Shown here: piece after piece, positions 1 through 11,041 of the stretch
Layout: each line of letters opens with the position of its first letter
How positions within the stretch are numbered: the first letter of the stretch is position 1
NCBI GenBank assembly: GCA_047967505.1
Contig: CM106540.1
Reading direction: 5' to 3' (one strand)
DNA from: Dipteris shenzhenensis
Taxonomy: Eukaryota; Polypodiophyta; Polypodiopsida; Gleicheniales
Length of the DNA: 64,000 nt
Program-made: the position numbers and the translations under genes
The notes under the pieces: model-generated
Told to the model about the DNA's origin: nothing
Databases searched by the model: none
What the model saw: the letters and a program-made list of their open reading frames with translations, nothing else

Positions 1-77
1 ACGCTAGGGAGAGAGGAAGTGATACTAAAAGGGAGACATAATGAAATGGTAATGAAATGACTCGAGCAATCATAATG
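1..77 (-). repeat. Truncated copia-type LTR fragment
   Basis: The first ~75 bases match the inner part of the LTRs at 5112-5445 and 7025-7347 (shared stretch with gagaggaagtgatact and aatgaaatgg), with only a few differences. The match stops abruptly at about position 77, where an unrelated duplicated sequence begins. It is a broken end of the same LTR family, in the same orientation as the element at 5.1-7.3 kb; the window edge hides the rest. Confidence 0.7.
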
Positions 78-328
78 GTATTTATGAATTTTCATGATAT
101 TAGCTCTGTCCATTGCTCGTCCATTGTAAGCTTTGGGTGCGAAATTAAGTAGTGCAATGTATTTCTTCATTGAAATTTCTTGGATTCTGCTAATCCATTT
201 CTTCTATATGAATGTAACTATTGAGTTAATGGCATCGTTTAGCTCTTCTTAATGCTAGAATTTGTCTTCCCATAGTTCTAATATTGTATGTATGATGTCA
301 TTCATAAGTGTGTTACATGCTTGGGTTT
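71..328. repeat. Direct duplication, copy 1
   Basis: About 255 bp beginning cataatggtatttatgaa and ending catgcttggg recurs at 1467-1714 with scattered substitutions and a short deletion in the second copy. No coding potential is visible. The copies lie in direct orientation about 1.4 kb apart, so they could be ends of a decayed insertion or a simple segmental duplication. Confidence 0.8.
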
Positions 329-1039
329 GCATATGGTTGCTTTGTTTATTATTTTTAGAATTACCCTCCTATGGCTAAGCTTTCACAAGAATGGTAATCC
401 TCATGCAAAAATACCCACACCTTTGTACATGTTGAACCTTCAACTTTAGAATCTAGAAGGAGGTTTGGTTCTTTGGTAAAAGTGATAACAAGCCGGGGTA
501 AACATGCATTACCTGTCTAGCCATTTGAAACTATGATGTTCTAACATATAGCTTCTCTTGGATGGTGGCAGGTAAGTGGACCCTGACCTTGGAGCTGCGA
601 TTACTGATGAATGCATTCGACACTTTAATTTGTAAACCTATCAGGCTTTAGCTATAATAATACATTTGAAATTAATTTAAATTTAAAATTTTCAAGTATT
701 TATTCTCCATATCTAAACAATTCTAATTAATGTTTTTAAGCTATTCTATGATTGAATCGATTGTATGGTTCATTTATTGATGGGATTATTAAATCTAAAC
801 ACACTTTGATCTCCCAACTAGCGCTGGGTCGCGGGCTAGTACCATACAATCATGTTTCAGTTTAGTAATGGCTATTCTTTCCTTTGATTTCTTACTATTG
901 GTTTATTGTGCAGAAACAGGGATCTACCCTCTTGTGAATTTGGATTATATAGCTACGAGCTTTAATTTGCAAAAACACTTTTACACTTATCATATGTATC
1001 CTTTTTCTACATTAGACACATTACTTACCATTATTTTAC

Positions 1040-1077
1040 GTGGGGAGTAAGCTCCACATGGTGGGCTTACTCCCCAC
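1040..1077. other. 13-bp stem inverted repeat
   Basis: gtggggagtaagc (1040-1052) is followed after a 12-base loop by its exact reverse complement (1065-1077). It lies just before the long CT microsatellite. A role is not evident; it may be the end of a small fold-back element. Confidence 0.6.
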
Positions 1078-1106
1078 TATGTGGTCTTACTGGGCCACAC
1101 ACACAC

Positions 1107-1111
<5 letters not shown>

Positions 1112-1193
<82 letters not shown>
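1112..1193. repeat. (CT)n microsatellite
   Basis: An uninterrupted CT dinucleotide run of about 82 bases, preceded by a short (CA)n. The serine-leucine open frame across it is an artefact of the repeat. Confidence 0.97.
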
Positions 1194-1203
<10 letters not shown>

Positions 1204-1466
1204 TTGATTCACTGTCACTTATGTGCTACAACAAATTTTCACTCCCCCTTCTGAACTATTCAAACTCCCCTGACACCTTATTTCCCCCCTCCCTCCTTCT
1301 CTCTCTTATTATTCCTCTTCCACTTCTTTTAACCATTAAAACTTATAATAATTATTATCATATTTAATTAGGTCCTCTTGACCCATTCATATATATAGGG
1401 TAATATAGTTAAGGTAATATAGTTTATGTGACTTCATAACTAATATTCTTAGCCGTTACTGTCTCT

Positions 1467-1714
1467 CATAATGGTATTTATGAATTTTCATGATATTAGC
1501 TCTGTCCACTGTAAGCTTTGGGTGGGCAATTAAGTAGTGCAATGTATTTCTTCATCAGAATTTCTTGCATTCTGCTAATCCATTTCTTCTATGTGAATGT
1601 AACTATTGAGACACTGGCATCGTTCAACTCTTCTTAATGCTGGAATCTATCTTCCCATAGTTCTAATATTGTCTATATGATGTCATTCATAAGTATATTA
1701 CATGCTTGGGTTTT
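1467..1714. repeat. Direct duplication, copy 2
   Basis: Second copy of the 71-328 segment. It carries a ~10 bp deletion near its start (tccattgctcg is lost) and diverges after catgcttggg. A short (TG)n run follows at about 1929-1948. Confidence 0.8.
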
Positions 1715-2437
1715 CACAAATATTTATCTGGTAATAATTGGAGACTCATACTTACAAATCAAAGAGTGGAGTAAGCCTTTACACCATAAGTTGGTGTCAT
1801 CAGTATGATAGATTCATGATAGAAGGATGAACCAAATCCTTTTGTGACTTATACATACCAAGGGTAATTATTATCATTATCATTAAAGTGTTGATAAACC
1901 CCAAGGACTGCAAGGGTCCGCAAGGGGATGTGTGTGTGTGTGTGTGTTTCCCATTGACCACATTCCCAAAGTTTCGACACACAATCTGACACACATATGT
2001 AACTTACTTTTGATCTACCCTTTCTCCTAGAGTCAAGTTTTCATTTTACTAGGGTCTATTTCAATATCCCAAAAAACATAGTGGGCACTCTAATTAAATA
2101 AAGGGGGCTTCCCAAGACTTCCCTTAGTGTAGAACTCTATATGAGAATTCCAATGGTAATGTCTTTTTTTCCATTGCTCTTGCAGTTAAGGAAATCTTAA
2201 TAGCTTCCCATTATGTTCCAGTTCTACAGCTAGAAAGTCCTTATTCTCACAGATTCAGGGAGTTTTGAGGACATCATTTCTACCAAAGCTACTCAACGAG
2301 CCAAGTTGACTCTCATGCCCTAAAAAATCATCGCCTTGAATGGGGCATTAATAGGACAACAAGCGGAGAGCAACAAGGTGGCCTTGGCAACCACTCTGAA
2401 GATAAGAGGATGGCTGAATTGCTGTACTTTCAGTGTA

Positions 2438-2812
2438 AAACCAACTCAAGCCACATACATCATCTTGGGAGCGCGATGGTAGCACCAGTTTGAGGTTCAT
2501 CCAAACTACCAGAACCAAGGTTTGGATCTAAAAATTCACTTGGCTAAAGAACACTTTACCTCACCCTTTGATATCCACAATCTAGATAGCACACAGGAGA
2601 TCCACAAGGGAGGAGAGACATACATCATCTACGTCAATGTGACCAGTACAGAAGTTCCATCTAGGACCCCCGAGCAGGATTCTTTGCTTCAACAGCAGTA
2701 CCAAGACATTTTCCTCACATCGAGCCTTCCTCCAACCTTACCACCGAGTCAATACATGGTCAGCTCAAAGAAATGCATGTCCAAAAATAGCATGCTAAAG
2801 TCTGATACATAG
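2438..2812 (+). pseudogene. Ty3-gypsy pol remnant (protease to RT linker)
   Basis: One reading frame runs from about 2438 to 2812 with a single in-frame stop (TAG at 2480). It starts with TYIILGARW, like the end of a retroviral-type aspartic protease domain, and ends with QQQYQDIF...SLPPTLPPSQYMV, the linker that normally precedes the gypsy reverse transcriptase. No protease active-site triad and no RT catalytic block follow, so this is a short fragment. No flanking LTR was found. Family assignment rests on the order and spacing of these motifs and is moderately secure. Confidence 0.6.
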
Positions 2813-5111
2813 TGCTCGAAATAGATAATAAATGATTAACTTAATTTATGAAGTAGAGGAAGAATAAATAACAAATAATAAATAATAATAAATATTAAAA
2901 GGGAAGATTCAATTTCTTATAAAGCCCCTAGTAGAATGTGAAGCATACATGCTCAATCCCACAAAGATTAGGAGATTATTCTAAGAGATCCTAAGTGTAA
3001 ACTATTTCATTGAGGCTATGTAGCTGACCATCAATAAAACCATTTATCATTCTTCCAGGGTAATAACAAATTGGCATCTCCCTTAACTATATTCTGCAAT
3101 AAGAGCCTAGAAGAGTAGCTATGTCTTCCAAAGGCTCTCTTTCTTGCTATCTCATCAATCTTGGTGCCAAGACTCCTTAGAGGCCTCGAGAGCTTCTCTA
3201 TAAAGCATATTCTAAGTATATATTCATAGCATAATTGTCTGAGGAATAAATATCAATCATTTAATAACAATCAAACCTCCAATGCTAGATAAAATTCACA
3301 CTTGGAATAGAAAAAAGGTCACATATGAAATCACTTTGGTAGGATTCCCTTTGGTGATGAGATCACTTAAAACATCCCAACTACTATAGAAATTAAGTAA
3401 GACATACATATAGAAATGATCCATATTGCCAGCTTGTGCAAGAATAAAAATAATCTCCTTGCAACAAAAAAGAATGCCGTTTTATAGTTCTTCATACTAT
3501 TTTGCTCCCTCTCATGTCTCTTTGATGACCTCAAATGGTAAGCTCCCCCCTTCTCAGTGCAACAAAAGCATTTAATAACCCATGCTTAAAAATGTGTTGG
3601 ATATTTTGCTGTCAATGAGCAAAATATCTGTTGTGCATGACCGACAAAGCAAACCAAAGGATAGTGTTAGTCGAATGCTAGCTAGCCCGAGCTCTTCAAC
3701 TCAGCAACTTGAGCTACATTTTAGTCAGCTCCTCATCACACAACGCCTGCGGGGAGTTCACCTCCTAAAATTTTAGTGTACCACATGCATTCAAAAGGAG
3801 GGGTATTTTAATTTAACTTTGTGGAAAATCTTAACACGTTTACAATAACAAGAGGGGTTTTAAATTTCAACTTTAGAAAAAAATCACTTAGTTCATAAGT
3901 AAAGAGCGGTGTTTTTATTAGGGGGAAATTTTTAGTTAAGGGGTTTTTTAAATACCCCATAAATGCACGTGATACATAGGGTTTCTAGATATTGCACCCC
4001 CCTAGCACAATGCCAACTGAATGCTAGCTAGCCATGGAGATCCCATCAATATAAACTTTGACTTTAGATTTTGAACGTCAGTTTACAGTAGTTAATACTG
4101 CATTTTAGCTACGAAACACAAAAATCATCTACTCTGCCATGGTAGCCAGCGTCTATGGTCATCTCTCAACACAATATAATAGTGCATGGGATGAGTATAT
4201 CGTCTACTACCCTGTGCATGGGAAGAGTTGGTGCAAATAGTTGGCGTGATTAGTTGTAGCCTAGTAGATAATCGTCATAGAGGGCATATTCAAGCCATAG
4301 CAACCCATCATCCCAGAAGATAAGTTGTGCACATCTATCCACGAGCTTGTCACGGAGCGGTTCCAGAGACTCCTAAGATCCTAGGATTATGTAACAACAG
4401 TATGTTGCTCTAGCAGAAGAAGTGAGGTCTTCCAGCTACACACAATCTTGTAGCAGCAAGGTCCGTGAAGAATTTGCACTTACGGGACCATCGAAGGTCC
4501 AAGTGACCAGGCCGTATGCTCATCACATGATTGCAAAGAGATCCATGTTTCCGAAGCAAGGAAAAATGACTAAGTGTTCACCGTGATCAGCCCCAGTAGA
4601 TTGAAATGAAACTACAATGAAAGTCTAAACCAAGAGGTAAGGAGAGCAACAAATCATGCTTAGGTTGCATCTCCTAATCAGCACCACCATGGGACAAAAC
4701 CTCGAGCTCAGACTGAGTGCTTAAGGGCAAGCTAGGTAACATGGACAAGTATACATGATCACTCCAAAGAAGTTTTGAGCTTGCATTTCAAACCAAAGTC
4801 CCAAAGAGGAAATTATGGTTCTGACTAGCGTAGCTTCGGTCAAAAAGCTACATAAATATGAGTGTAGTATATCACACCAGATACTATATCCCACCATGTG
4901 GGTTTTGCCTCGCCATGTGCAAACACACACACAGCAGTGTTGTCATGTAGATCCTTCCCTGGGTCTTGACTCCTTGTTCACAATAGATTCCTTCAATGCA
5001 TCATTTCTCCTATGGGCTAGAGTCATGTCGGAGCTAGGGATCATGCTTCTCCTTCTTTCTACCATGACCATTGTAGATCGAAACTTCTCCTCCAGGACAT
5101 GACCCTCAGTT
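2813..5111. other. No recognisable gene
   Basis: AT-rich sequence. Short open frames (for example 3582-3776 and 4815-5102) show no familiar motifs. The word gaatgctagctagcc recurs near 3672 and 4018. I see no RNA gene or element end here. Confidence 0.5.
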
Positions 5112-5445
5112 TGAAGGAACATAGTGGAGACAAGGATAGAGAGAGGATGGGCTAGGGAGATAGGAAGTGATACTGAAAAGGAGATAATGAAATGGAAATC
5201 GAATGACTAGAGAAATGAACAAAAGGAGAGTACTCACATGTAGACCAAAGAGTTTGTACCTTGATACTTGATTGATCGTCATGACGATAGACAAGTACAA
5301 CTCTTATATAGACAAACACACACATATGAACACCAATGCATTTGGGATAACTCCCAATGTGACACCTGGCATCCATAGGACACACTAGACTATAACTCAC
5401 ACTAGAACACCCCAAAGTGACTCACATGTGCTTCATGTTCTAACA
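5112..5445 (-). repeat. 3' LTR of short copia element
   Basis: On the minus strand it begins TGTTAGAACATG and ends GTTCCTTCA, the TG...CA pattern of LTRs. It is similar along its length to 7025-7347 but has several substitutions and small indels, so the insertion is not recent. Confidence 0.88.
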
Positions 5446-5452
5446 TCCCCCC
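5446..5452 (-). other. Polypurine tract
   Basis: On the minus strand GGGGGGA lies directly before the TG of the 3' LTR, where second-strand synthesis is primed in LTR retrotransposons. Confidence 0.85.
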
Positions 5453-7010
5453 ATGAAGGCAAGGTGAGAGACTATTGGAATGGAACCAAGGACAGAACAT
5501 GACAGTGACAGGACTACTAAACTATGCAATGTCTAAACTAGACATGGCTCCCATGCTAACTCAGAGGATGAAGTCTAAGCATGGTCCAGAGGTCGGATTG
5601 AGCACTTATAGGCTTTTACATCCCAAACATGACTCAGAGGCTCTTGTCTCAGCATGGATGCATAAACAACTTAGAGGTCTAGAAGATCAATGCACCAACA
5701 TCCTAGAACTCATATGCCAGGCCTAATAACTAGACCCTATCAATGCCAATACATGGCTCCCATAGTACATCCCCTCTTGACTCCAGGGACTAACTAGAAA
5801 CATGGAGTCACACACCATAAAGAAATACATCATTTTAGGAGGACAATCCAAGGCAGATGACCTTTATTGATGCTCCAAACATTCATTTTAGAGGCACTAC
5901 TCAAGGCAGAGAACCTTTAACTCAAACATATAAAAATATAAAAGATTTCATTCATTTTATGCATAGCAAGGGTAGAGAACCCATGAGGCCGAAGTAGCTA
6001 CCACAAAAGAGTGTGCACATCTTGATGCAAAGAGGTATGTCGGTGAAGAACCAGGCAAGAATGCCCTCAAATAATGTGTCGATGAATGTCATAGGAGCAA
6101 CTACCAAGGGAGATCACGTCATGACTCTCAATGTGCTGGAAGGAGTTACAAATGTCGAGAACCTTCACCTGATTTTACAATGTCCTCGAACAAATGTTAC
6201 AAAATAGTGACGATTTTACAAAATTTATTAGCAAGCCTCAAGAGTTTTACATAGAGGAGGCTATAATACAACTGTTGGAATGAAAGAATTAGAACAGCCC
6301 TACATTTTGAAATTAGGGTTTTTGATCTTTTCTAAGAAACATGCAGAACTATGAGCCCTAGCACATCAAAGGCTAAATATGCCAAAATCTCCAAAAATAG
6401 TGAAAATTTGGGCTTAAATTATAAAAGCTGATTTTTAGGTCAAAAATCACAGTTTTGATAGTTTTTCACAGATTTTAGCACGAAATGAACCTGGAAACTT
6501 GCTATGAGTATTGGATAAGCTTCTCCTTAGTAGGACGACCAGTTTTGAAGCAGAAACTGTCAAAAAAGATGGATGGAACCCTAAAACCAAAGGTGGTTTT
6601 GGCAATACCAGTAGTGCTTCAGAGGATGGGAGCTTATTTTGAAAGGGCTTTTGCACCAGGATGATGCACCCTACTGTAGTGACTACAAATATGCAAGAAA
6701 ATTTGGAGTTGATCAAAACCACCCAATCAAAAAGATGTTTTCTTGTTTCAGCATGTGATTCTTGTGATGAAACCCTTCCAAAAGCTCTCCAGAAGGTTGG
6801 ACGAGCAAAGAGAAGGTGCAGCAATCAGTGAAGACATGGTTCTAGTACAAGATCAAAGTGATGGTAGGTTGGGCAGCATCAGACTTCAATGGAGAGGCTA
6901 AGGAAAGGGGAGGGAAGCTCTACCTTGGAGGGAGAGGGCAGCTTCCATTTGCATACCTCCCTCCCTCTAGGTTGAGCTAGGAGAAGGGAAGAAGAAAGGT
7001 AGGAGAGGTG

Positions 7011-7022
7011 GCTCTGATACCA
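7011..7022 (-). other. Primer-binding site (tRNA-iMet type)
   Basis: The minus strand reads TGGTATCAGAGC two bases after the 5' LTR. This is the standard plant Ty1-copia primer-binding site and fixes the orientation of the element. Confidence 0.93.
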
Positions 7023-7024
7023 CA

Positions 7025-7347
7025 TGAAGGAACATGATGGAGAGAGGGAGAGAGAGAGAGGGTAGGCCAGGGAGAGAGGAAGTGATACTCAAAAGGAGAC
7101 ATAATGAAATGGAAATGAAACGACTAGAGCAATGAACAAAAGGAGAGTACTCACATGTAGACCAAAGAGCTTGTACCTTGATACTTGATTGATTTGATAA
7201 TAGACAATTACAACTCTTATATAGAGCACACACACACATAGGAACACCAATGCATATGGGATAGCTCCCAATGTGACACGTGGCATCCATGGGACACTCT
7301 AGACTAGAACACACCAAATTGACTCAACTTGGCTTCATATTGTAACA
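7025..7347 (-). repeat. 5' LTR of short copia element
   Basis: On the minus strand it starts TGTTACAATATG and ends TTCCTTCA. An internal GA-rich run at 7040-7063 has expanded relative to the other LTR. Confidence 0.88.
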
Positions 7348-7394
7348 CTGAAATAAACATTGATTTGCAAGAAAAAGATGTACGTATGAGAATG

Positions 7395-8765
7395 TGTTCA
7401 AGCCAAGATGGTCATCATAGAGATTGATTTTCAAATGATATAAGTGATGTCAAGGACTTTCTAAAAAGAAATGGTGTAGATGAAACATGTATTGTGGTGC
7501 TAAGGAAAGGATGTTTAAATTCTTGGAATTGACTTGTGGCCAATTTGCATTAAACATGCATTCTTTAGGAGATCGGATCAAGGCGTGGTGCTGAGGAAAA
7601 CATGTTTTGATTGCATTTTAAAGATGCAATGTGTGGGAGTGCGCATGAGCCATGGTGTTGATGAAAACATGTCTTCATTCTTGAAGCTGACCCAATTCAA
7701 TTTGCATTTCAAAGATGTGATGTCTAGAAGTGTGCATGAAGCCATGGTACTGATGGAAACATGTTTGATTCTTGAAATCAAACACATGTCAATTTTCATC
7801 TCAAAGATACAATCTGTAGGGTGTGCATGAAACCATGGTGCTTAGGAAAAAACATGTGAATTTGACCCAAGGTTGATTTGCATTTCAAAGATGCTCTATG
7901 TAGGAGTGTGAATTAAGCCATGAGTTGAAATCAACCTAAGGTCAATTTGCATTTCAAAGATGCAATGTATAGGAGTGTGCATAAAGCCATGGTGCTAAGG
8001 AAAACATGTTTTGATTCTTGAAACCAACCCAAGGTCAATTTGCATTTCAAAGATGCTATGTGTAGGAGTGTGCATGAGGGCACGTGGTGCTAATGAAAAA
8101 TGTTTTGATTCTTAAAATCTACCCAAGGTCGGTTTGCATTTCAAGGATGTGATGTGTTATAGGTGTGTGCATCAAGGCATGGTGCTACTAAAAACGTGCT
8201 TTGATTTGTGAAATCATTCCAACGATGATTTGCATTTCAAATATGCGATGTTTATAGAAGTCTGCATGAAGCCATATTGTTGCAAAGAAAAACGTGCTTT
8301 GATTATAAAAACAAGACGAAACTCGATTTCCATTTAAAATATGCAATGTATAGGGGTGGGCTTGAAGCCATGGCGCTAAGTAAAAAAAGTTTTGATTTTT
8401 GGAATTGACCCAAGGTCGATTTGCAATTCAAAGATGAATTGTACAGGAGTGCGCATGAAGCCATGGTGCTGAAATCAAGGGTCAACCCAAGTTGGATTTG
8501 TATATATTTCAAAGATTCAATGCGTAAGATTTTGCATGAAGACATGGTCCCAAGAAAAAGATGTTTGGACTCTCAAATCGAACCAATTTTGACTTGTGTT
8601 TCAAAGATAGGATTTATAGTAGTGTACATGAAGCCATGGTGCTAATGAGAACATGCTTTGATACTTGAAATCTGCCCAAGGTTGATTTGCAATTCAAAGC
8701 TGCCATGTATAGGAGTGTCCATGAAGCCATGGTACTATTTATAATGTGTTTTGATACTTGAAATT
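7395..8765. repeat. Degenerate ~105-bp satellite array
   Basis: About twelve diverged tandem units share the consensus words tttgcatttcaaagatg, taggagtgtgcatgaagcc, atggtgct and aaaacatgttttgat. Spacing is mostly 95-115 bp and units differ by substitutions and small indels. Open frames on both strands (7534-7830, 8421-8645) simply follow the repeat and are not genes. The array is old and is confined to this interval. Confidence 0.88.
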
Positions 8766-9171
8766 GAACTCCTTTTGCTTCAAGAATAGGCCTTGGTACT
8801 CTCTTTTTTGGTTTAGCCCATTAGAAAATTTGAAAATATATTGTGCTTCAAAGAAAGGGCTTTGAACTCTCTGCATTATCACAATAGCACACATACCAAG
8901 GTCTTCTACTCTTAGAATTGTTTCTACGTGAGACATTGTAGTTATTGGCTACATTCTTCTTAATGTCTACTAGTGTGCCACCCATGGCAAGCCACGATAG
9001 AACATGAAGGATGAATTGGTGATCAAGTAGAAACATTCCCTCACACTTCTCATTCCCTATTCTGTTCCTCCACCTATCTTCAAATCAGAGATTGACAAGC
9101 TGAGAAAGATCTCAATTTTGTGGCTATGAGAGAACCATTTTGCACATGCAATGCCAGCTCAAATAAAATAT

Positions 9172-9513
9172 TGCACCCCCTTGACCCTCGTATGGCTTGA
9201 TGATAATTTCCTAGATGATTTAATCCCACTTCTTAGGTATTTGTCCGTAGCAAACAATAGGCCATAGGGGCCTTTCCCTATAGGTATCCTCAATGGTAGT
9301 TCCCTTTCTATTCTCTCTCTTTCAAGGAATCAACTATCAGAAGACATTTGGTGGACTGTGGGAAGCTTGGCCAATTTAAAGGTCTTGCTTCTAGACAACA
9401 ATGCATTATTTGGATTCATTTCTTTGACGATTGAATGTTTACTACATCTGAAAGTTCTCGATCTCTCAAATTATAGGTTTGTTGGTTCCATTCTATGGCA
9501 TGACTCAGATTAG
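9172..9513 (+). pseudogene. Leucine-rich-repeat receptor fragment
   Basis: One frame, broken by a single TAG at 9265, reads as plant-type leucine-rich repeats: LDDNFLDDLIPLLRYLSVAN, then SLSILSLSRNQLS, ANLKVLLLDNNALFGF and LHLKVLDLSNYRFVGSI, ending at TAG 9511-9513. The ~24-residue period with LxxLxLxxN and a small-residue-xIP-like tail is that of extracellular LRRs of receptor kinases or receptor-like proteins. No signal peptide, membrane segment or kinase domain is nearby, so this is a short orphaned fragment. Confidence 0.75.
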
Positions 9514-10749
9514 TTCTCCACAACCTCCTACCAATTGTTCCGACATTTTGCAAAGCATCACGTCAGAATTGATCGTGTCCCATCCTTTGAAAAATAGACC
9601 GAAAGCATCTGATATATTGGCTGCTTAGAATACCTTGAGTTTTTGTTATGGTTGGTCAAGAGTCTCTTGCAATCCTTAGTCTAGCTGCATCACCAAGCCA
9701 GTTTCTATCAACCTTCCTCAATCAGCCATGTAGAATGATTGGTTCTATGTGTAGGAAAATTCGACCCTAAGTGTGCAGAGTAGAGGCCATACATACAAAG
9801 ACTCAATCGACTAACTTTGATCCCTACTCCTTAGCAAGGGCTCTTCAATGATCTGATAAAGAGGTTTAGAATCCAAGTCTTGAGATGAACCAAATGCAAC
9901 AGATACAAATGCTATAAAAGCAACAACGAAACAAACACAATAGAGGCATACTTGTTGACATTAGCATTGTGTAGCCACTTGATTCTGAAAAAATGCAGCA
10001 CTCCTGATACTGATATTACACCCTCTTGCACCAAACTGATGGCATGGCAAATCGAGGGAACAAGATTCATAACATCGTAGCCAAGAAGCAAAATGCTCAT
10101 GATCTGCATTCACAACCTCTCGTAGGTGTGACCACATGTAAAAAGGGACAATACAAGAATAAAGAGCCATGAATTATTCTAATCTCCTTCTAATAGAGAA
10201 TCCATGAAGGGATTCAACAGCATAGGCCACTTTTGAATCCAATAAAAATATTAAAGCAGAAGCATCTAGAATGCATTCTTGGCCCTAGTTGAAGGCAAAG
10301 AGGAGAAGCAACTCTTTGGACTATTCGTTTCAATCTTAAGAAAACATAGGAAGAAGCATCGATACATTCCTATGCCCCATCCAAAAACCAAGCAGAGAAG
10401 CAATGCAATGGACCACTCTTCCTAAATCCTGACCAAAATGTAAAGGAAACAGTGTCCATGAGACATTCATTCCCTTCTAAACAAAGACCACGAGGAGGAA
10501 ATACCATGGTTTGCTTCCTTGGCCTCTCCAATCACTAACATCACTAGCCTCACCTATTCAACTCATTCAATGCTCTACATTAGTAACTACAATACTCTCA
10601 AATACTGGAGAACAAGTAGCCATGATGCCCTCGCACCCTACCATAGTCTGAAGAACTAAGAACACCACCACCAGCATGAACTATTTCTTTGTCAATATTA
10701 AGACTAAGAGGAGAAGGAGTTCCGTACATTGCTTCCAAGGGTAGAAGGA

Positions 10750-10750
<1 letters not shown>
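9514..10750. other. No recognisable gene
   Basis: Mixed-composition sequence without convincing coding frames or known element motifs on either strand; the minus frames at 9912-10170 are short and unrecognised. Confidence 0.5.

Positions 10751-10803
<53 letters not shown>
10751..10803. repeat. (GA)n microsatellite
   Basis: GA run of about 52 bases. The Arg-Glu tract in the overlapping frame is an artefact of it. Confidence 0.97.
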
Positions 10804-10806
<3 letters not shown>

Positions 10807-11041
10807 GCTATGTAGAACATGTTGCATGTCTTGTTCAATCAATCTACATAAATATGATGTTTCAATTCTATTTGGGGGAGAGTGTTTATTGAATTATTGC
10901 AATTCATGCTTGTACATTTGTTTGTTGTGAATTCAACGAGCGTACAGATCTTTACGGTAGGCAGCCTTAAGAGGTGTTTGGGTTTCTTGAGCCCTCCTTC
11001 ATCCATGCGTCTTGATCTACATCGTCTGAAGAGTCAATCAT

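Larger units (their letters stand above)
5112..7347 (-). mobile_element. Short Ty1-copia-type LTR element without pol
   Basis: Two LTRs of 334 and 323 bp in direct orientation flank only about 1.6 kb. On the minus strand the 5' LTR (7347-7025) is followed after two bases by TGGTATCAGAGC (7022-7011), the initiator-Met tRNA primer site typical of plant copia elements, and a polypurine tract (GGGGGGA, 5452-5446) abuts the 3' LTR. The internal region has no gag, protease, integrase, RT or RNase H motifs; its longest frame (6824-6447, 125 residues) is not recognised. The element must have used proteins supplied in trans, or it is an internal deletion derivative. The 5-bp flanks (cagtt left, ctgaa right) do not match, so no target duplication is visible. 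Confidence 0.88.

Noticed and set aside
1107-1367. Ser/Leu-rich open frame over the CT run
   Set aside because: It is produced by the dinucleotide repeat; no codon bias or motif beyond it.
7395-8765. Possible CRISPR-like array
   Set aside because: Units are ~105 bp, diverged and contiguous without unique spacers, in a plant genome.
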